Shown piece after piece: positions 8,520 through 17,660 of a stretch of DNA of 64,000 nt (positions are counted from its first letter, which is position 1; each line of letters starts with the position of its first letter). A model generated the notes under the pieces. It was not told the origin of the DNA, searched no databases, and saw only the letters and a program-made list of their open reading frames with translations. A program made the translations under genes and the position numbers. Where the stretch lies: positions 1,922,001-1,986,000 of the forward strand of contig NZ_JACCAS010000002.1 of the NCBI RefSeq assembly GCF_013409255.1, in the 5' to 3' direction. The stretch comes from Paraburkholderia bryophila (lineage in GTDB: Bacteria > Pseudomonadota > Gammaproteobacteria > Burkholderiales > Burkholderiaceae).

Positions 8520-11261
8520 ATGCCTGAAGAACGAAGCCTTGAAGGTAAGACCCTGCTATTGGTCGACGGTTCGAGTTATCTGTACCGGGCCTACCATGCG
8601 ATGCCTGATCTGCGCGGACCCGAGGGTGGTCCCACGGGTGCGCTCTACGGGATGATCAACATGCTGCGGCGCATGCGCAAGGAAGTCACAGCAGAGTATA
8701 GCGCGTGCGTGTTCGACGCCAAGGGCAAAACGTTTCGCGACGACTGGTATGCCGACTATAAGGCGAACCGTGCGTCGATGCCCGACGATCTGTCGCGTCA
8801 GATCGAGCCGATTCATGTGGCGGTGCGCGCGCTCGGCTGGCCGCTGCTGATGATCGAAGGCGTCGAAGCCGACGACGTGATCGGCACGCTCAGCACCGCA
8901 GCGGAAAAGCGCGGCATGAACGTGATCGTGTCGACTGGGGACAAGGATCTGGCGCAGCTCGTGTCGGATCACGTCACCCTCATCAATACGATGACCAACG
9001 AAACGCTCGACCGTGCCGGCGTGATCGCCAAGTTCGGCGTGCCGCCGGAACGCATCATCGACTATCTGTCGTTGATCGGCGATACGGTCGATAACGTGCC
9101 GGGTGTCGAGAAATGCGGGCCGAAAACCGCGCTCAAATGGCTCACGCAGTTCGATTCGCTGGATGGCATCGTCGCACATGCGGACGAAATCAAAGGTGCG
9201 GTAGGAGACAATCTGCGCCGTGCGCTCGATTTCCTGCCGATGGCGCGCAAACTCGTCACCGTCGATCGCAATTGCGATCTGACCGAGCACATCGTGTCGA
9301 TCGAGGAAAGCCTGCGAAGCCGGCCGGAGTCGCGTGAAGAACTGCGCGACGTATTCGCGCGCCACGGCTTCAAGACCTGGCTGCGCGAAGTGGAAATCGC
9401 CGACGTCGTGGAGGGTCCGCAAGTCGACGCGGCGCCCGCGTTGTCGGTGGATCACGAGCGGCACTACGACACCGTGCAGACGTGGGAGCAATTCGACGTG
9501 TGGTTCGAGAAGATCAACGCGGCCGAACTGACCTCGTTCGATACCGAAACCACGTCGCTCGATCCGATGACTGCGCAGATCGTGGGCTTGTCGTTGTCGG
9601 TCGAGGCAGGGCGCGCGGCGTATGTGCCGCTCGCACATCGCGGCCCGGACGCGCCCTTGCAATTGCCGCGCGAGGAGGTGCTCGCCAAGCTCAAGCCGTG
9701 GCTCGAAAGCGCCGATCACAAGAAGGTCGGCCAGCATCTGAAGTACGACGAACAGGTGCTCGCCAATTACAGCATCGAAATGCGCGGCATCGAACACGAC
9801 ACGCTGCTGCAATCGTACGTGGTCGAGTCGCACCGCACGCACGACATGGACAGCCTCGCGTTGCGTCATCTCGGCATCAAGACGATCAAGTACGAAGAAG
9901 TCGCGGGTAAGGGCGCGGGGCAAATCGGTTTCGACGAAGTCGCGCTGGAGCAGGCCGCGGAATACGCGGCGGAAGACGCCGATATCACGTTGCGTCTGCA
10001 TCAGGCCTTGTATCCGCAAGTGGCCGCGGAGAAAGCGCTCGAGTACGTGTACCGCGATATCGAACTGCCGACCTCGCGCGTGTTGCGCAAGATGGAACGC
10101 ACCGGTGTGCTGATCGACGCGGAAAAACTGCGGCTGCAAAGCAGCGAAATCGCCGCGCGTCTGATTCAACTGGAAGCCGAAGCGTACGTGCTGGCCGGCG
10201 GCGAATTCAATCTCGGCTCGCCGAAGCAGATCGGCCAGATCTTCTTCGAGAAGCTCGAATTGCCGATCGTCAAGAAGACCCCGAGCGGCGCACCGTCCAC
10301 CGACGAAGAAGTGCTGCAAAAGCTCGCCGAAGACTATCCGCTGCCGAAGATCCTGCTCGAACATCGTGGTTTGTCGAAGCTCAAATCGACCTACACCGAT
10401 AAGTTGCCGCGCATGGTCAACACCACCACGGGCCGCGTGCATACGAATTACGCGCAGGCCGTGGCGGTCACGGGGCGTCTCGCATCGAACGATCCGAACC
10501 TGCAGAACATTCCTGTGCGAACCGGCGAAGGCCGCCGCATTCGCGAGGCGTTCATCGCGCCGCCGGGCCACAAGCTGGTGTCGGCAGATTATTCGCAGAT
10601 CGAATTGCGCATCATGGCGCACATTTCCGGCGACGAATCGCTGCTGCGCGCGTTCTCGCAAGGGGAAGACATTCACCGCGCCACCGCGGCGGAAATCTTC
10701 AGCGTGACGCCGCTCGAAGTGTCGAGCGATCAGCGGCGCGTGGCCAAGGTCATCAACTTCGGCCTGATCTACGGCATGAGCTCGTTCGGCCTTGCGTCGA
10801 ATCTCGGCATTACGCGCGACGCGGCCAAGCTGTACATCGACCGCTATTTCGCGCGGTATCCGGGCGTGGCGCGTTATATGGACGAAACGCGGGTCAGCGC
10901 GAAGGCCAAGGGTTATGTGGAGACCGTCTTCGGCCGCCGCCTGTGGCTGCCGGAAATCAACGGCGGCAACGGTCCGCGCCGTCAGGCCGCCGAGCGCGCC
11001 GCGATTAACGCGCCGATGCAGGGCACGGCCGCCGACCTGATCAAGCTCTCCATGATCGCGGTGCAGAATTGGATCGAGGAGTCGAAGATTGGCACGCGCA
11101 TGATCATGCAGGTGCACGACGAACTGATCCTCGAAGTGCCGGACGCCGAATTGTCCGAAGTACGCAAGCGCTTGCCCGAATTGATGTGCGGTGTCGCCGA
11201 CCTGAAAGTGCCGCTGGTCGCCGAGGTAGGCGCCGGCCTGAACTGGGAAGAGGCGCATTGA
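8520..11261 (+). CDS. polA: DNA polymerase I
   Basis: Repair and Okazaki-fragment-processing polymerase of 913 residues. Three domains are intact. The 5'-3' exonuclease (about 8-290) starts at LLLVDGSSYLYRAYHAM. The 3'-5' proofreading domain has catalytic FDTETTSLDP near residue 340 and EDADITLRLHQ. The family A polymerase has SADYSQIELRI near 690, RRVAKVINFGLIYGMS near 740 and QVHDELILEVP near 863. Proofreading residues are retained, so the enzyme should be fully functional. The start codon is one base from the divergent LOG start, with no Shine-Dalgarno, so its promoter must lie inside the LOG gene. Confidence 0.98.
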   Translation: MPEERSLEGKTLLLVDGSSYLYRAYHAMPDLRGPEGGPTGALYGMINMLRRMRKEVTAEYSACVFDAKGKTFRDDWYADYKANRASMPDDLSRQIEPIHVAVRALGWPLLMIEGVEADDVIGTLSTAAEKRGMNVIVSTGDKDLAQLVSDHVTLINTMTNETLDRAGVIAKFGVPPERIIDYLSLIGDTVDNVPGVEKCGPKTALKWLTQFDSLDGIVAHADEIKGAVGDNLRRALDFLPMARKLVTVDRNCDLTEHIVSIEESLRSRPESREELRDVFARHGFKTWLREVEIADVVEGPQVDAAPALSVDHERHYDTVQTWEQFDVWFEKINAAELTSFDTETTSLDPMTAQIVGLSLSVEAGRAAYVPLAHRGPDAPLQLPREEVLAKLKPWLESADHKKVGQHLKYDEQVLANYSIEMRGIEHDTLLQSYVVESHRTHDMDSLALRHLGIKTIKYEEVAGKGAGQIGFDEVALEQAAEYAAEDADITLRLHQALYPQVAAEKALEYVYRDIELPTSRVLRKMERTGVLIDAEKLRLQSSEIAARLIQLEAEAYVLAGGEFNLGSPKQIGQIFFEKLELPIVKKTPSGAPSTDEEVLQKLAEDYPLPKILLEHRGLSKLKSTYTDKLPRMVNTTTGRVHTNYAQAVAVTGRLASNDPNLQNIPVRTGEGRRIREAFIAPPGHKLVSADYSQIELRIMAHISGDESLLRAFSQGEDIHRATAAEIFSVTPLEVSSDQRRVAKVINFGLIYGMSSFGLASNLGITRDAAKLYIDRYFARYPGVARYMDETRVSAKAKGYVETVFGRRLWLPEINGGNGPRRQAAERAAINAPMQGTAADLIKLSMIAVQNWIEESKIGTRMIMQVHDELILEVPDAELSEVRKRLPELMCGVADLKVPLVAEVGAGLNWEEAH

Positions 11262-11416
11262 CGCAGGTGTGACGGGATGCGATATCGTCGTGCGCATGTC
11301 ACATATGCGCATTGATAGCTTGTGACAACCCGTGCTGCTCGCGGACAATCGCTGAAAGACGGCGCGTTGCGACGCGCCGTGCGACGCATAACCGATCAGC
11401 AAACACGGAGAGTTCA

Positions 11417-12766
11417 ATGCATCGATTTATCGTCGTTGGCGGGGGAGCGGGCGGGCTCGAATTAGCGACGCGTCTGGGCGATCGCTATGCGCCTCACAAG
11501 AACAAAGGCGGTGTGCGGGCGCAAATCACGCTCGTCGACCGCAATCCCACCCACATCTGGAAGCCGCTGCTGCATGAAGTGGCGGCCGGCAGCATGGACC
11601 CGTTCACGCAGGAACTCGAATATGCCGCGCAAGCTCGCTGGCACGGCTTCGAGTTTCAGCAGGGCGAACTGGCCGGTCTGGACCGCGCCAACAAGCGTCT
11701 CACGCTCGGCACCGTGCTCGACGACGACGGCGCCGAGCTGCTGCCCGAACGCGAACTCGAATACGACACGCTGGTCATCGCGATCGGCAGCACCACGGCG
11801 TTCTTCGGCGTGAAAGGCGCGCCGGAGTTTTCGCTGGCGCTCGATACGGTCAGCCAGGCCGAGCGTTTCCGCAAACGTCTGATCGCGGCTTGCATGCGCG
11901 CCGAGCATCAGGTGCATGAGCCGGTCGAAGCGGTGCCGGACGTGGGTGTGCCCACCGAGCCGCGCATTCAGGTGGCGATTGTCGGCGGCGGCGCGACCGG
12001 CGTCGAATTGTCGGCGGAATTGCGCAACACCGCGCAGGTGTTGTCCGCGTACGGCTTGCATAAGCTCGATCCGCGGCATGACGTCGGCATTGTGCTGATC
12101 GAAGCGGGGCCGCGTATTTTGCCGGCGCTGCAGGAGCGTGTTTCGACGGCGACCGCTGAACTGCTGACCAAGCTCGGCGTGAAGCTGATGATCGGCGAGA
12201 CCGTGGCCGAAGTCGCGCCCGGCATGATTCGCACGGCGAGCGGTAAAACCGTGCGCGCCGATCTGACGGTGTGGGCGGCGGGCATCAAGGCGCCGGCGAT
12301 TCTGAGCCAGCTCGACAGCCTGCCGGTCAATCGTTTGGGGCAACTCGTCGTGCGCCGTACGCTGCAAACCGAGATCGACGACAACGTCTTCGCGCTCGGC
12401 GATTGCGCCGCGTGTCCGTGGCCCGGCAATGAGCGTAACGTGCCGCCGCGCGCGCAGGCCGCTCACCAGCAGGCGAGCTTTCTGATGAAGGCGCTCGCCG
12501 CGCGGCTCGACAACAAGCCGCTGCCGGAATTCACCTATCGCGACTTCGGCTCGCTGGTGTCGCTCGGGCATTTCAGCGCGGTCGGCAATCTGATGGGCGG
12601 CGTGATCGGCGGCAATATGCTGATCGAAGGGTTGTTCGCGCGGTTCATGTACATGTCGCTGTACCGGCTGCATATCGCCGCGCTGCACGGCTATGCGCGG
12701 ATGGTGCTCGATACTTTCGCGCACTGGTTGCGGCGTACTACGCTGCCGCGGGTCAAGCTGCACTAA
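11417..12766 (+). CDS. ndh: Type II NADH dehydrogenase
   Basis: Non-proton-pumping NADH:quinone oxidoreductase of 449 residues at the inner face of the membrane. The FAD-binding VVGGGAGGLELATRLG is at residues 6-20, the NADH-binding VAIVGGGATGVELSAEL is at about 183-200, and the FALGDCAACPW segment that closes the FAD site is near residue 325. The C-terminal part has an amphipathic/hydrophobic tail expected for membrane association. The start has GGAG six bases upstream; an upstream in-frame ATG at 11312 lacks family-like sequence. Confidence 0.93.
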   Translation: MHRFIVVGGGAGGLELATRLGDRYAPHKNKGGVRAQITLVDRNPTHIWKPLLHEVAAGSMDPFTQELEYAAQARWHGFEFQQGELAGLDRANKRLTLGTVLDDDGAELLPERELEYDTLVIAIGSTTAFFGVKGAPEFSLALDTVSQAERFRKRLIAACMRAEHQVHEPVEAVPDVGVPTEPRIQVAIVGGGATGVELSAELRNTAQVLSAYGLHKLDPRHDVGIVLIEAGPRILPALQERVSTATAELLTKLGVKLMIGETVAEVAPGMIRTASGKTVRADLTVWAAGIKAPAILSQLDSLPVNRLGQLVVRRTLQTEIDDNVFALGDCAACPWPGNERNVPPRAQAAHQQASFLMKALAARLDNKPLPEFTYRDFGSLVSLGHFSAVGNLMGGVIGGNMLIEGLFARFMYMSLYRLHIAALHGYARMVLDTFAHWLRRTTLPRVKLH

Positions 12767-12835
12767 AGGTAACGGCGGGCAAGGGCGATTGCGATTGCGT
12801 ATGCGATTGCGAGGGCGGGGCGGCGGGTGCTGCGG

Positions 12836-12892
12836 CCTTCGCTTCGCGAAGGTTGCATCTGCAACGGGATACGCGTCAGGCGTATCCTGTTG
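12836..12892. repeat. Three consecutive hairpins between ndh and the hydrolase gene
   Basis: Stems CCTTCGC/GCGAAGG (12836-12852), GTTGC/GCAAC (12852-12865) and a 13-pair stem with one G-T pair at 12862-12892. The second and third share the CAAC bases, so they are mutually exclusive. There is no long T-run. They lie 48 bases before the hydrolase start and may end ndh transcription or act as a leader structure. Confidence 0.5.
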
Positions 12893-12939
12893 CCTCCCTT
12901 AGCAACCTCACGCAACCTTTTGCAGTCAAGGAGCGCCGC

Positions 12940-13812
12940 ATGCTGAAACCTGAGATCGACAGCCTGGTCCCGCACGTTCCCTTCAATCGACGCACCTTCA
13001 TCAAAGCCGCGCTCGGCACCGGATTCGCGGCCGCCGTGTTGCCGGTGTCGGCACAAACCATCCATACCGATAGCGACGGCCTTGAAGCCGGCGAAGTGGC
13101 CGTGCGTTCCGGCGACACGCTGGTGCCCGCGTACCGCGCGCAGCCGAAGGGCAAGACGAATCTGCCGGTGATCATCGTCGTGCATGAGATTTTCGGCGTG
13201 CACGAGCATATCGCCGACGTGTGCCGGCGCTTTGCAAAGCAGGGTTATCTGGCGATTGCGCCGAATCTGTACGAACGGCAGGGCGATCCCACCGTTTATA
13301 CGAGCATGCAGCAGCTCAGTGAGCAACTGGTCAGCAAAGTGCCCGACGATCAGGTGATCGGCGATCTGGATGCTACCGTCGCCTGGGCGGGCGAGCATGG
13401 CGGCGATCTGAACCGGCTCGGCGTGAATGGTTTCTGCTGGGGCGGCCGGATCGCGTGGCTGTATGCCGAGCACAATCCGCGGCTGAAGGCGGGTGTGGCC
13501 TGGTATGGCCGTGTGACCGGGCAGAAAACCGCGATGAACCCCGCGAATCCTCTCGATGAAGTGGCGCAGTTGCATGCGCCGATGCTTGGCCTATATGGAC
13601 GGCAAGATCAGAGCATTCCGCAGGACACGCTCGAGCAGATGAAGCGGGCTATCGCGCAGGGTCCGGAGGCGGGGCGTGGGTCGCAGTTCGTGGTGTACGA
13701 CGACGCGGGGCACGCGTTTTTCGCGGATTATCGGCCGAGCTATAAGAAAGCCGATGCCGAGGATGGCTGGCGGCGGGCGTTGGTTTGGTTCCGGCAGCAC
13801 GGCGTGGCGTGA
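12940..13812 (+). CDS. Dienelactone-hydrolase family protein with twin-arginine signal
   Basis: Alpha/beta-hydrolase of 290 residues, probably exported by the Tat system: NRRTFIKAALG at 16-26 followed by a hydrophobic stretch and VSAQ cleavage site near 38. Catalytic Cys lies in NGFCWGG (about 165), Asp in GRQDQS (about 221) and His in GHAFF (about 257), the triad of dienelactone hydrolases. The HEIFGVHEHIADVCRRFAKQGY block is also typical. The start is supported by AAGGAG seven bases upstream. The substrate is unknown; no chloroaromatic genes are adjacent. Confidence 0.88.
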   Translation: MLKPEIDSLVPHVPFNRRTFIKAALGTGFAAAVLPVSAQTIHTDSDGLEAGEVAVRSGDTLVPAYRAQPKGKTNLPVIIVVHEIFGVHEHIADVCRRFAKQGYLAIAPNLYERQGDPTVYTSMQQLSEQLVSKVPDDQVIGDLDATVAWAGEHGGDLNRLGVNGFCWGGRIAWLYAEHNPRLKAGVAWYGRVTGQKTAMNPANPLDEVAQLHAPMLGLYGRQDQSIPQDTLEQMKRAIAQGPEAGRGSQFVVYDDAGHAFFADYRPSYKKADAEDGWRRALVWFRQHGVA

Positions 13813-13835
13813 GACGCGGAGCTCGACGACACGAT

Positions 13836-13877
13836 TAAAAAAGCCGTTGCCGCTTTTTACAGCGACAACGGCTTTTT
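13836..13877. terminator. Bidirectional intrinsic terminator
   Basis: AAAAAGCCGTTG pairs with CAACGGCTTTTT, with A-run and T-run on both sides. It sits in the 99-base gap between two convergent genes and can serve both. Confidence 0.85.
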
Positions 13878-13911
13878 ACCCAACCAGTCAGCAGTTCGCG
13901 GCTACTTTCGC

Positions 13912-14781
13912 TTAAGGATTCGGTCCGGTCCCAATCGGCCGGTTCGAATCCGCACTCCATTCGCTCCACGAGCCCGCGTACAACGCTGCGCCATGCAGGC
14001 CGGCGACTTCCATCGCCACCGCATTGACGCATGCCGTCACGCCCGAGCCGCATTGCAGCACCACATGTTCCGGCGACGTATCGCCCAACAGCGCGTGGAA
14101 TTCCTCACGCAACGTGTGCGCGGGCTTGAAGCGGCCGTCGGCGGTGAAGTTGTCCGTGAAAAAGCGGTTGAGCGCGCCCGGGATATGGCCGCCGACGCGA
14201 TCCAGCGTCTCGTTCTCGCCGCGATAGCGATCGGCAGCGCGGGCGTCGACTACCACGCGTTCCTTCGAGGCAAGGTTGCGCTCGACCGTTTGCACATCGA
14301 CCGTGACGGCCAGCGGCGCGCCCGCCTTGAAGTCGCCCGTATTCTGCGCCGGCGCGTCTTGCGTGAGCGGCAGACCGGCGGCCTCCCAGGCCTGCAAGCC
14401 ACCGTCGAGCAGCGCGACCGCGTCATGTCCGAGCCAGCGCAGCAGCCACCACGCCCGAGCGGCGTACATGCCGCCTTGCGAGTCATAGGCGACAACCTGC
14501 TGTCCCTGCTTGAGCCCGCGCGACTCCAGCGTCTCCACGAGACGCGCGCGATCCGGCAGCGGATGACGTCCGTTCGTGCCCGTCTTTGGCCCCGACAGAT
14601 CGCGATCGAGGTTCAGGTAATGCGCGCCCGGCAGATGCCCGGCCAGATAGGCTTTCTCGCCCGCTTCCGTGTCGGCCAGATCGAACCGGCAATCGATGAC
14701 GAACACGCTGCCCGGCGCAGCGGTGAGCCGTTCCGCGAGATTCGTCGCGGAGATCAGCGTGGTGTAGTGAGTGTGCGGCAT
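13912..14781 (-). CDS. sseA: 3-mercaptopyruvate sulfurtransferase (two rhodanese domains)
   Basis: Transfers sulfur from 3-mercaptopyruvate to thiol acceptors. The 289 residues contain an inactive N-terminal rhodanese domain (about 8-135) and a catalytic C-terminal domain (about 165-280). The active-site loop is CGSGVTA, as in mercaptopyruvate sulfurtransferases; thiosulfate enzymes have basic residues there. The RAADRYRGENETLDRVGGHIPGA block is characteristic of the C-terminal domain. It is transcribed convergently with the hydrolase gene and shares a terminator with it. Confidence 0.9.
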   Translation of the reverse strand: MPHTHYTTLISATNLAERLTAAPGSVFVIDCRFDLADTEAGEKAYLAGHLPGAHYLNLDRDLSGPKTGTNGRHPLPDRARLVETLESRGLKQGQQVVAYDSQGGMYAARAWWLLRWLGHDAVALLDGGLQAWEAAGLPLTQDAPAQNTGDFKAGAPLAVTVDVQTVERNLASKERVVVDARAADRYRGENETLDRVGGHIPGALNRFFTDNFTADGRFKPAHTLREEFHALLGDTSPEHVVLQCGSGVTACVNAVAMEVAGLHGAALYAGSWSEWSADSNRPIGTGPNP

Positions 14782-14867
14782 GACGTCTCCTTCATACGGG
14801 CGATGGCGGCTCCGTTCGGCGGCATGTCGCCGCGAGCGGATGGCCGAGCTATCCCGTTAGTCTAAAC

Positions 14868-14895
14868 AAAAAAAGACGGACCGAAGTCCGTCTTT
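14868..14895 (-). terminator. Intrinsic terminator after the Rieske oxygenase gene
   Basis: Ten-base perfect stem (GTCCGTCTTT arm, CGAA loop on the plus strand) followed by seven T on the minus strand. It lies 79 bases after the Rieske oxygenase stop. Confidence 0.85.
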
Positions 14896-14973
14896 CCTTG
14901 TGTTGGCGCTGCTTGCTGGAGCTGCCTGAGCATGAAGCGGGTCACGTCCCGCTCAAACGCCGATCAGATCACA

Positions 14974-16080
14974 TCAGATCGCGCCGAGTTCGCGCCGCAG
15001 GAACTCGTGGAAGTGCTGCATGCCGTCTTCCATGGGGCTCTGGTACGGACCGACCTGCGACTCGCCGCGGTCCATCAGCGCGCGGCGGCCGGCGTCCATG
15101 CGCTCGGCGATCTCGTCGTCTTCGCTGGCCGTTTCCATATAGGCGGCGCGTTCGGCTTCGACAAACTCGCGTTCGAACAGCGCGATTTCCTCAGGGTAAT
15201 AGAACTCCACCACGTTGGTGGTTTTCTGCGGCCCGCGCGGAATCAGCCACGACACCACCAGCACGTGCGGATACCACTCGATCATGATGCCCGGGTAGTA
15301 CACCATCCAGATCGCGCCGAATTCGGGCGGGTTGCCGCCGCGGAAGCGCAGCACCTCGTCGTGCCACTTGCGGTACGTCGGGCTGCCCGGCTGTTCCAGA
15401 TCCTTGTGCACGCCGACCGTCTGGACGCTGTACCAGTCGCCGAATTCCCACGTCAGGTCGTCGCAATTGACGAAGCTGCCGAGGCCCGGATGGAACGGCG
15501 CGACGTGGTAATCCTCCAGATAGACCTCGATAAAGGTCTTCCAGTTGTAGTTGCACTCGTGCACTTCGACGTGATCGAACATGAAGCCCGAAAAATCGAA
15601 GTGTTGGCTGGGACCGAGGCGTGCCAGATCGCGCGCGACGTCACGCCCTTGCGCTTCGAACAGCAGGCCTTGCCAGTTTTGCAGCGACGTGGCGCCCAGA
15701 TTCAGACACGGGTTGTCCGCGAAATGCGGCGCGCCGAGAAGCTGACCGTTCAGGTCGTACGTCCAGCGATGCAGCGGGCAGACGATGTTCTCCGCCTGGC
15801 CGCGGCCGTTGAGCATGATGGCTTGCCGGTGGCGGCACACGTTCGACAGCAGCTCGACTTGCGATTGCTGGTTACGGACGAGCACACGCCCCTCGCTCTC
15901 GCTGGGCAAGGCAAAATAATTCCCCGCCTCGGGCACCATGAGATCGTGGCCGATGTAACGAGGACCTTTCTTGAAAAGGGTTTCGATTTCGCGCGTTAGA
16001 AGCGCTTCGTCAAAGTAAGCCGTGACTGGCAGCTGGCTGTGGACAGACCGCAACTGCAATGCATTGCTCAGATTGGACAT
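14974..16080 (-). CDS. Rieske non-heme iron oxygenase, large subunit
   Basis: Oxygenase subunit of 368 residues. The Rieske [2Fe-2S] site is CRH...CPLH (Cys82, His84, Cys101, His104), and the mononuclear iron site is in EDYHVAPFH (Asp190, His192, His197). This is the layout of ring-hydroxylating dioxygenases and related demethylases. No small subunit, ferredoxin or reductase gene is adjacent, so electrons must come from elsewhere and the substrate cannot be predicted. It is divergent from xseB-ispA-dxs. The start has GGGAG upstream; an upstream extension in frame is not family-like. Confidence 0.85.
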   Translation of the reverse strand: MSNLSNALQLRSVHSQLPVTAYFDEALLTREIETLFKKGPRYIGHDLMVPEAGNYFALPSESEGRVLVRNQQSQVELLSNVCRHRQAIMLNGRGQAENIVCPLHRWTYDLNGQLLGAPHFADNPCLNLGATSLQNWQGLLFEAQGRDVARDLARLGPSQHFDFSGFMFDHVEVHECNYNWKTFIEVYLEDYHVAPFHPGLGSFVNCDDLTWEFGDWYSVQTVGVHKDLEQPGSPTYRKWHDEVLRFRGGNPPEFGAIWMVYYPGIMIEWYPHVLVVSWLIPRGPQKTTNVVEFYYPEEIALFEREFVEAERAAYMETASEDDEIAERMDAGRRALMDRGESQVGPYQSPMEDGMQHFHEFLRRELGAI

Positions 16081-16388
16081 TCCCACTCCCGTGAAGACGT
16101 GAAAGCAGTGAACAACCCAACCATCGAAGATTCGATTTAGGGAGCCCGCGATTATACCCGTTTCCCCTGGTACGGGGCACGTAAGTAGTTCATTTGGATC
16201 AAAAATGTCGAGGAAGTTCGTGGTTTTTTTGCGCTGACCCAAGGATTCTTTTCTGAGACACTCAGCGGGCGCGCACAGGGCAAATCGGGGGTGAACGTAG
16301 GGGAAAGGCTCGGCGCAGGGCGGCGAGCGGATCGGAAATGTCGCTTTTGCCGTAGAATGTCCGACTTGTTTTAATTTTGCGACTATTC
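16081..16388. other. Divergent promoter region of the Rieske oxygenase and xseB
   Basis: About 300 bases with no ORF. A TAGAAT -10-like hexamer at 16353-16358 would start xseB transcription about 20 bases before its ATG; no good -35 is visible. xseB also lacks a clear Shine-Dalgarno. No dyad operator was found. Confidence 0.45.
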
Positions 16389-16697
16389 ATGGCGAAGACC
16401 GCATCGAAAGAGGCTGCTGCCGCGCCAGCTGAAGGCGTCGACACCTTGCCGCTGCCCGAGAACTACGAGGCCGCCCAGGCGGAACTGGAAGGGCTGGTGG
16501 CGCGCATGGAAAGCGGCAATCTCAGTCTCGAGGAGTCGCTGACCGCCTACCGGCGCGGCGCGGCGCTCGTGGCGTTTTGTCAGCAGCAGCTCGAAAAGGT
16601 CGAGCAGCAGGTGCGCGTGCTCGACGGTGAGACGCTCAAACCGCTGCCCATGAACAGCGCAGGCACAGCCGCTACTGAGAGCGGGGACGACCTATGA
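16389..16697 (+). CDS. xseB: Exodeoxyribonuclease VII small subunit
   Basis: Small subunit (102 residues) of the single-strand exonuclease that works with XseA in repair. The conserved core [53 protein letters not shown] is at about 25-80, helical and coiled-coil forming, behind an alanine-rich N-terminal tail. The stop overlaps the ispA start by four bases, the usual xseB-ispA coupling. The start was taken at MAKTAS; an upstream ATG 12 bases earlier (MRLF) is possible. Confidence 0.93.
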   Translation: MAKTASKEAAAAPAEGVDTLPLPENYEAAQAELEGLVARMESGNLSLEESLTAYRRGAALVAFCQQQLEKVEQQVRVLDGETLKPLPMNSAGTAATESGDDL

Positions 16698-17575
16698 CAT
16701 TCGAACCATGGATGCGCTCGGTACTCGAGCGCGTCGAAACGGCACTAGAACATTACCTGCCGACCGAGACCACCGAGCCGGCCAAACTGCATGAAGCCAT
16801 GCGCTATGCGGTATTGGGTGGCGGCAAGCGGGTTCGCCCGCTGCTGTGCCACGCGGCCGGCGAGCTGACCGGCGCGCGCGCCGAATGCCTCGATGCGGCG
16901 GCGGCGGCGCTGGAAATGATTCACGTGTATTCGCTCGTGCATGACGACATGCCCTGCATGGACGACGACGCGCTGCGGCGCGGCAAGCCCACGGTACACG
17001 TCCAGTACGACGAAGCCACGGCGCTGCTGGTCGGCGACGCGCTGCAGTCGCAGGCATTCGTCGCGTTGACGTCGGACGTTCTGGCGCCGGCACAGCAGGC
17101 TTCGCTCGTGCGTGAACTGGCGTTGGCGAGCGGCTCGATCGGCATGTGCGGCGGTCAGGCTATCGACCTGGCCAGCGTCGGCCATACGCTGACGCGCACC
17201 CAGCTCGAAACCATGCACCGCATGAAAACCGGCGCCTTGCTGCGCGCCGCGGTGCGCATGGGCGCGCTGGCAGGCGAGACGCCGGACGCGGACGCGATGC
17301 GTTCGCTGGACGCGTATTCGGCCGCTGTCGGCCTCGCGTTTCAGGTCGTCGACGATATTCTCGACGTCACGACCGACTCCGCGACGCTCGGCAAGACCGC
17401 AGGTAAAGACGCGAAGGACGGCAAGCCGACCTACGTGTCGATTATTGGGCTCGACGCCTCGCGCACGCTCGCAGCACAGCTGCGTAGCGACGCTCATGCT
17501 GCACTGGCGCCGTTTGGCGCACGCGCGCAGCGTCTTGCCGAATTGGCCGACCTGGTAGTGAACCGGGTTAGCTGA
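16694..17575 (+). CDS. ispA: Farnesyl diphosphate synthase
   Basis: Prenyltransferase of 293 residues making farnesyl diphosphate from isopentenyl and dimethylallyl diphosphates. The first aspartate-rich motif is DDMPCMDDD (about 84-92) with RRGKPTVH after it, and the second is DDILD (about 219). [14 protein letters not shown] near 37-50 binds the diphosphate. It overlaps xseB by four bases and is followed by dxs, so both ends of the pathway to FPP are co-transcribed. Length matches the bacterial family. Confidence 0.95.
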   Translation: MTFEPWMRSVLERVETALEHYLPTETTEPAKLHEAMRYAVLGGGKRVRPLLCHAAGELTGARAECLDAAAAALEMIHVYSLVHDDMPCMDDDALRRGKPTVHVQYDEATALLVGDALQSQAFVALTSDVLAPAQQASLVRELALASGSIGMCGGQAIDLASVGHTLTRTQLETMHRMKTGALLRAAVRMGALAGETPDADAMRSLDAYSAAVGLAFQVVDDILDVTTDSATLGKTAGKDAKDGKPTYVSIIGLDASRTLAAQLRSDAHAALAPFGARAQRLAELADLVVNRVS

Positions 17576-17660
17576 ACGCGAAAAGCCCGCCGCCGCGCAC
17601 CTTCACCCCGGGTGCATGTATGAAGTGCGGGCGCGTAAGTTTTCCTACAATGGAACGACG

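Noticed and set aside
8556..11417. A 953-codon minus-strand frame antisense to polA
   Set aside because: It is an artefact of GC-rich codon structure: composition is Arg/His/Gln-rich, there is no family similarity, and polA on the other strand is certain.
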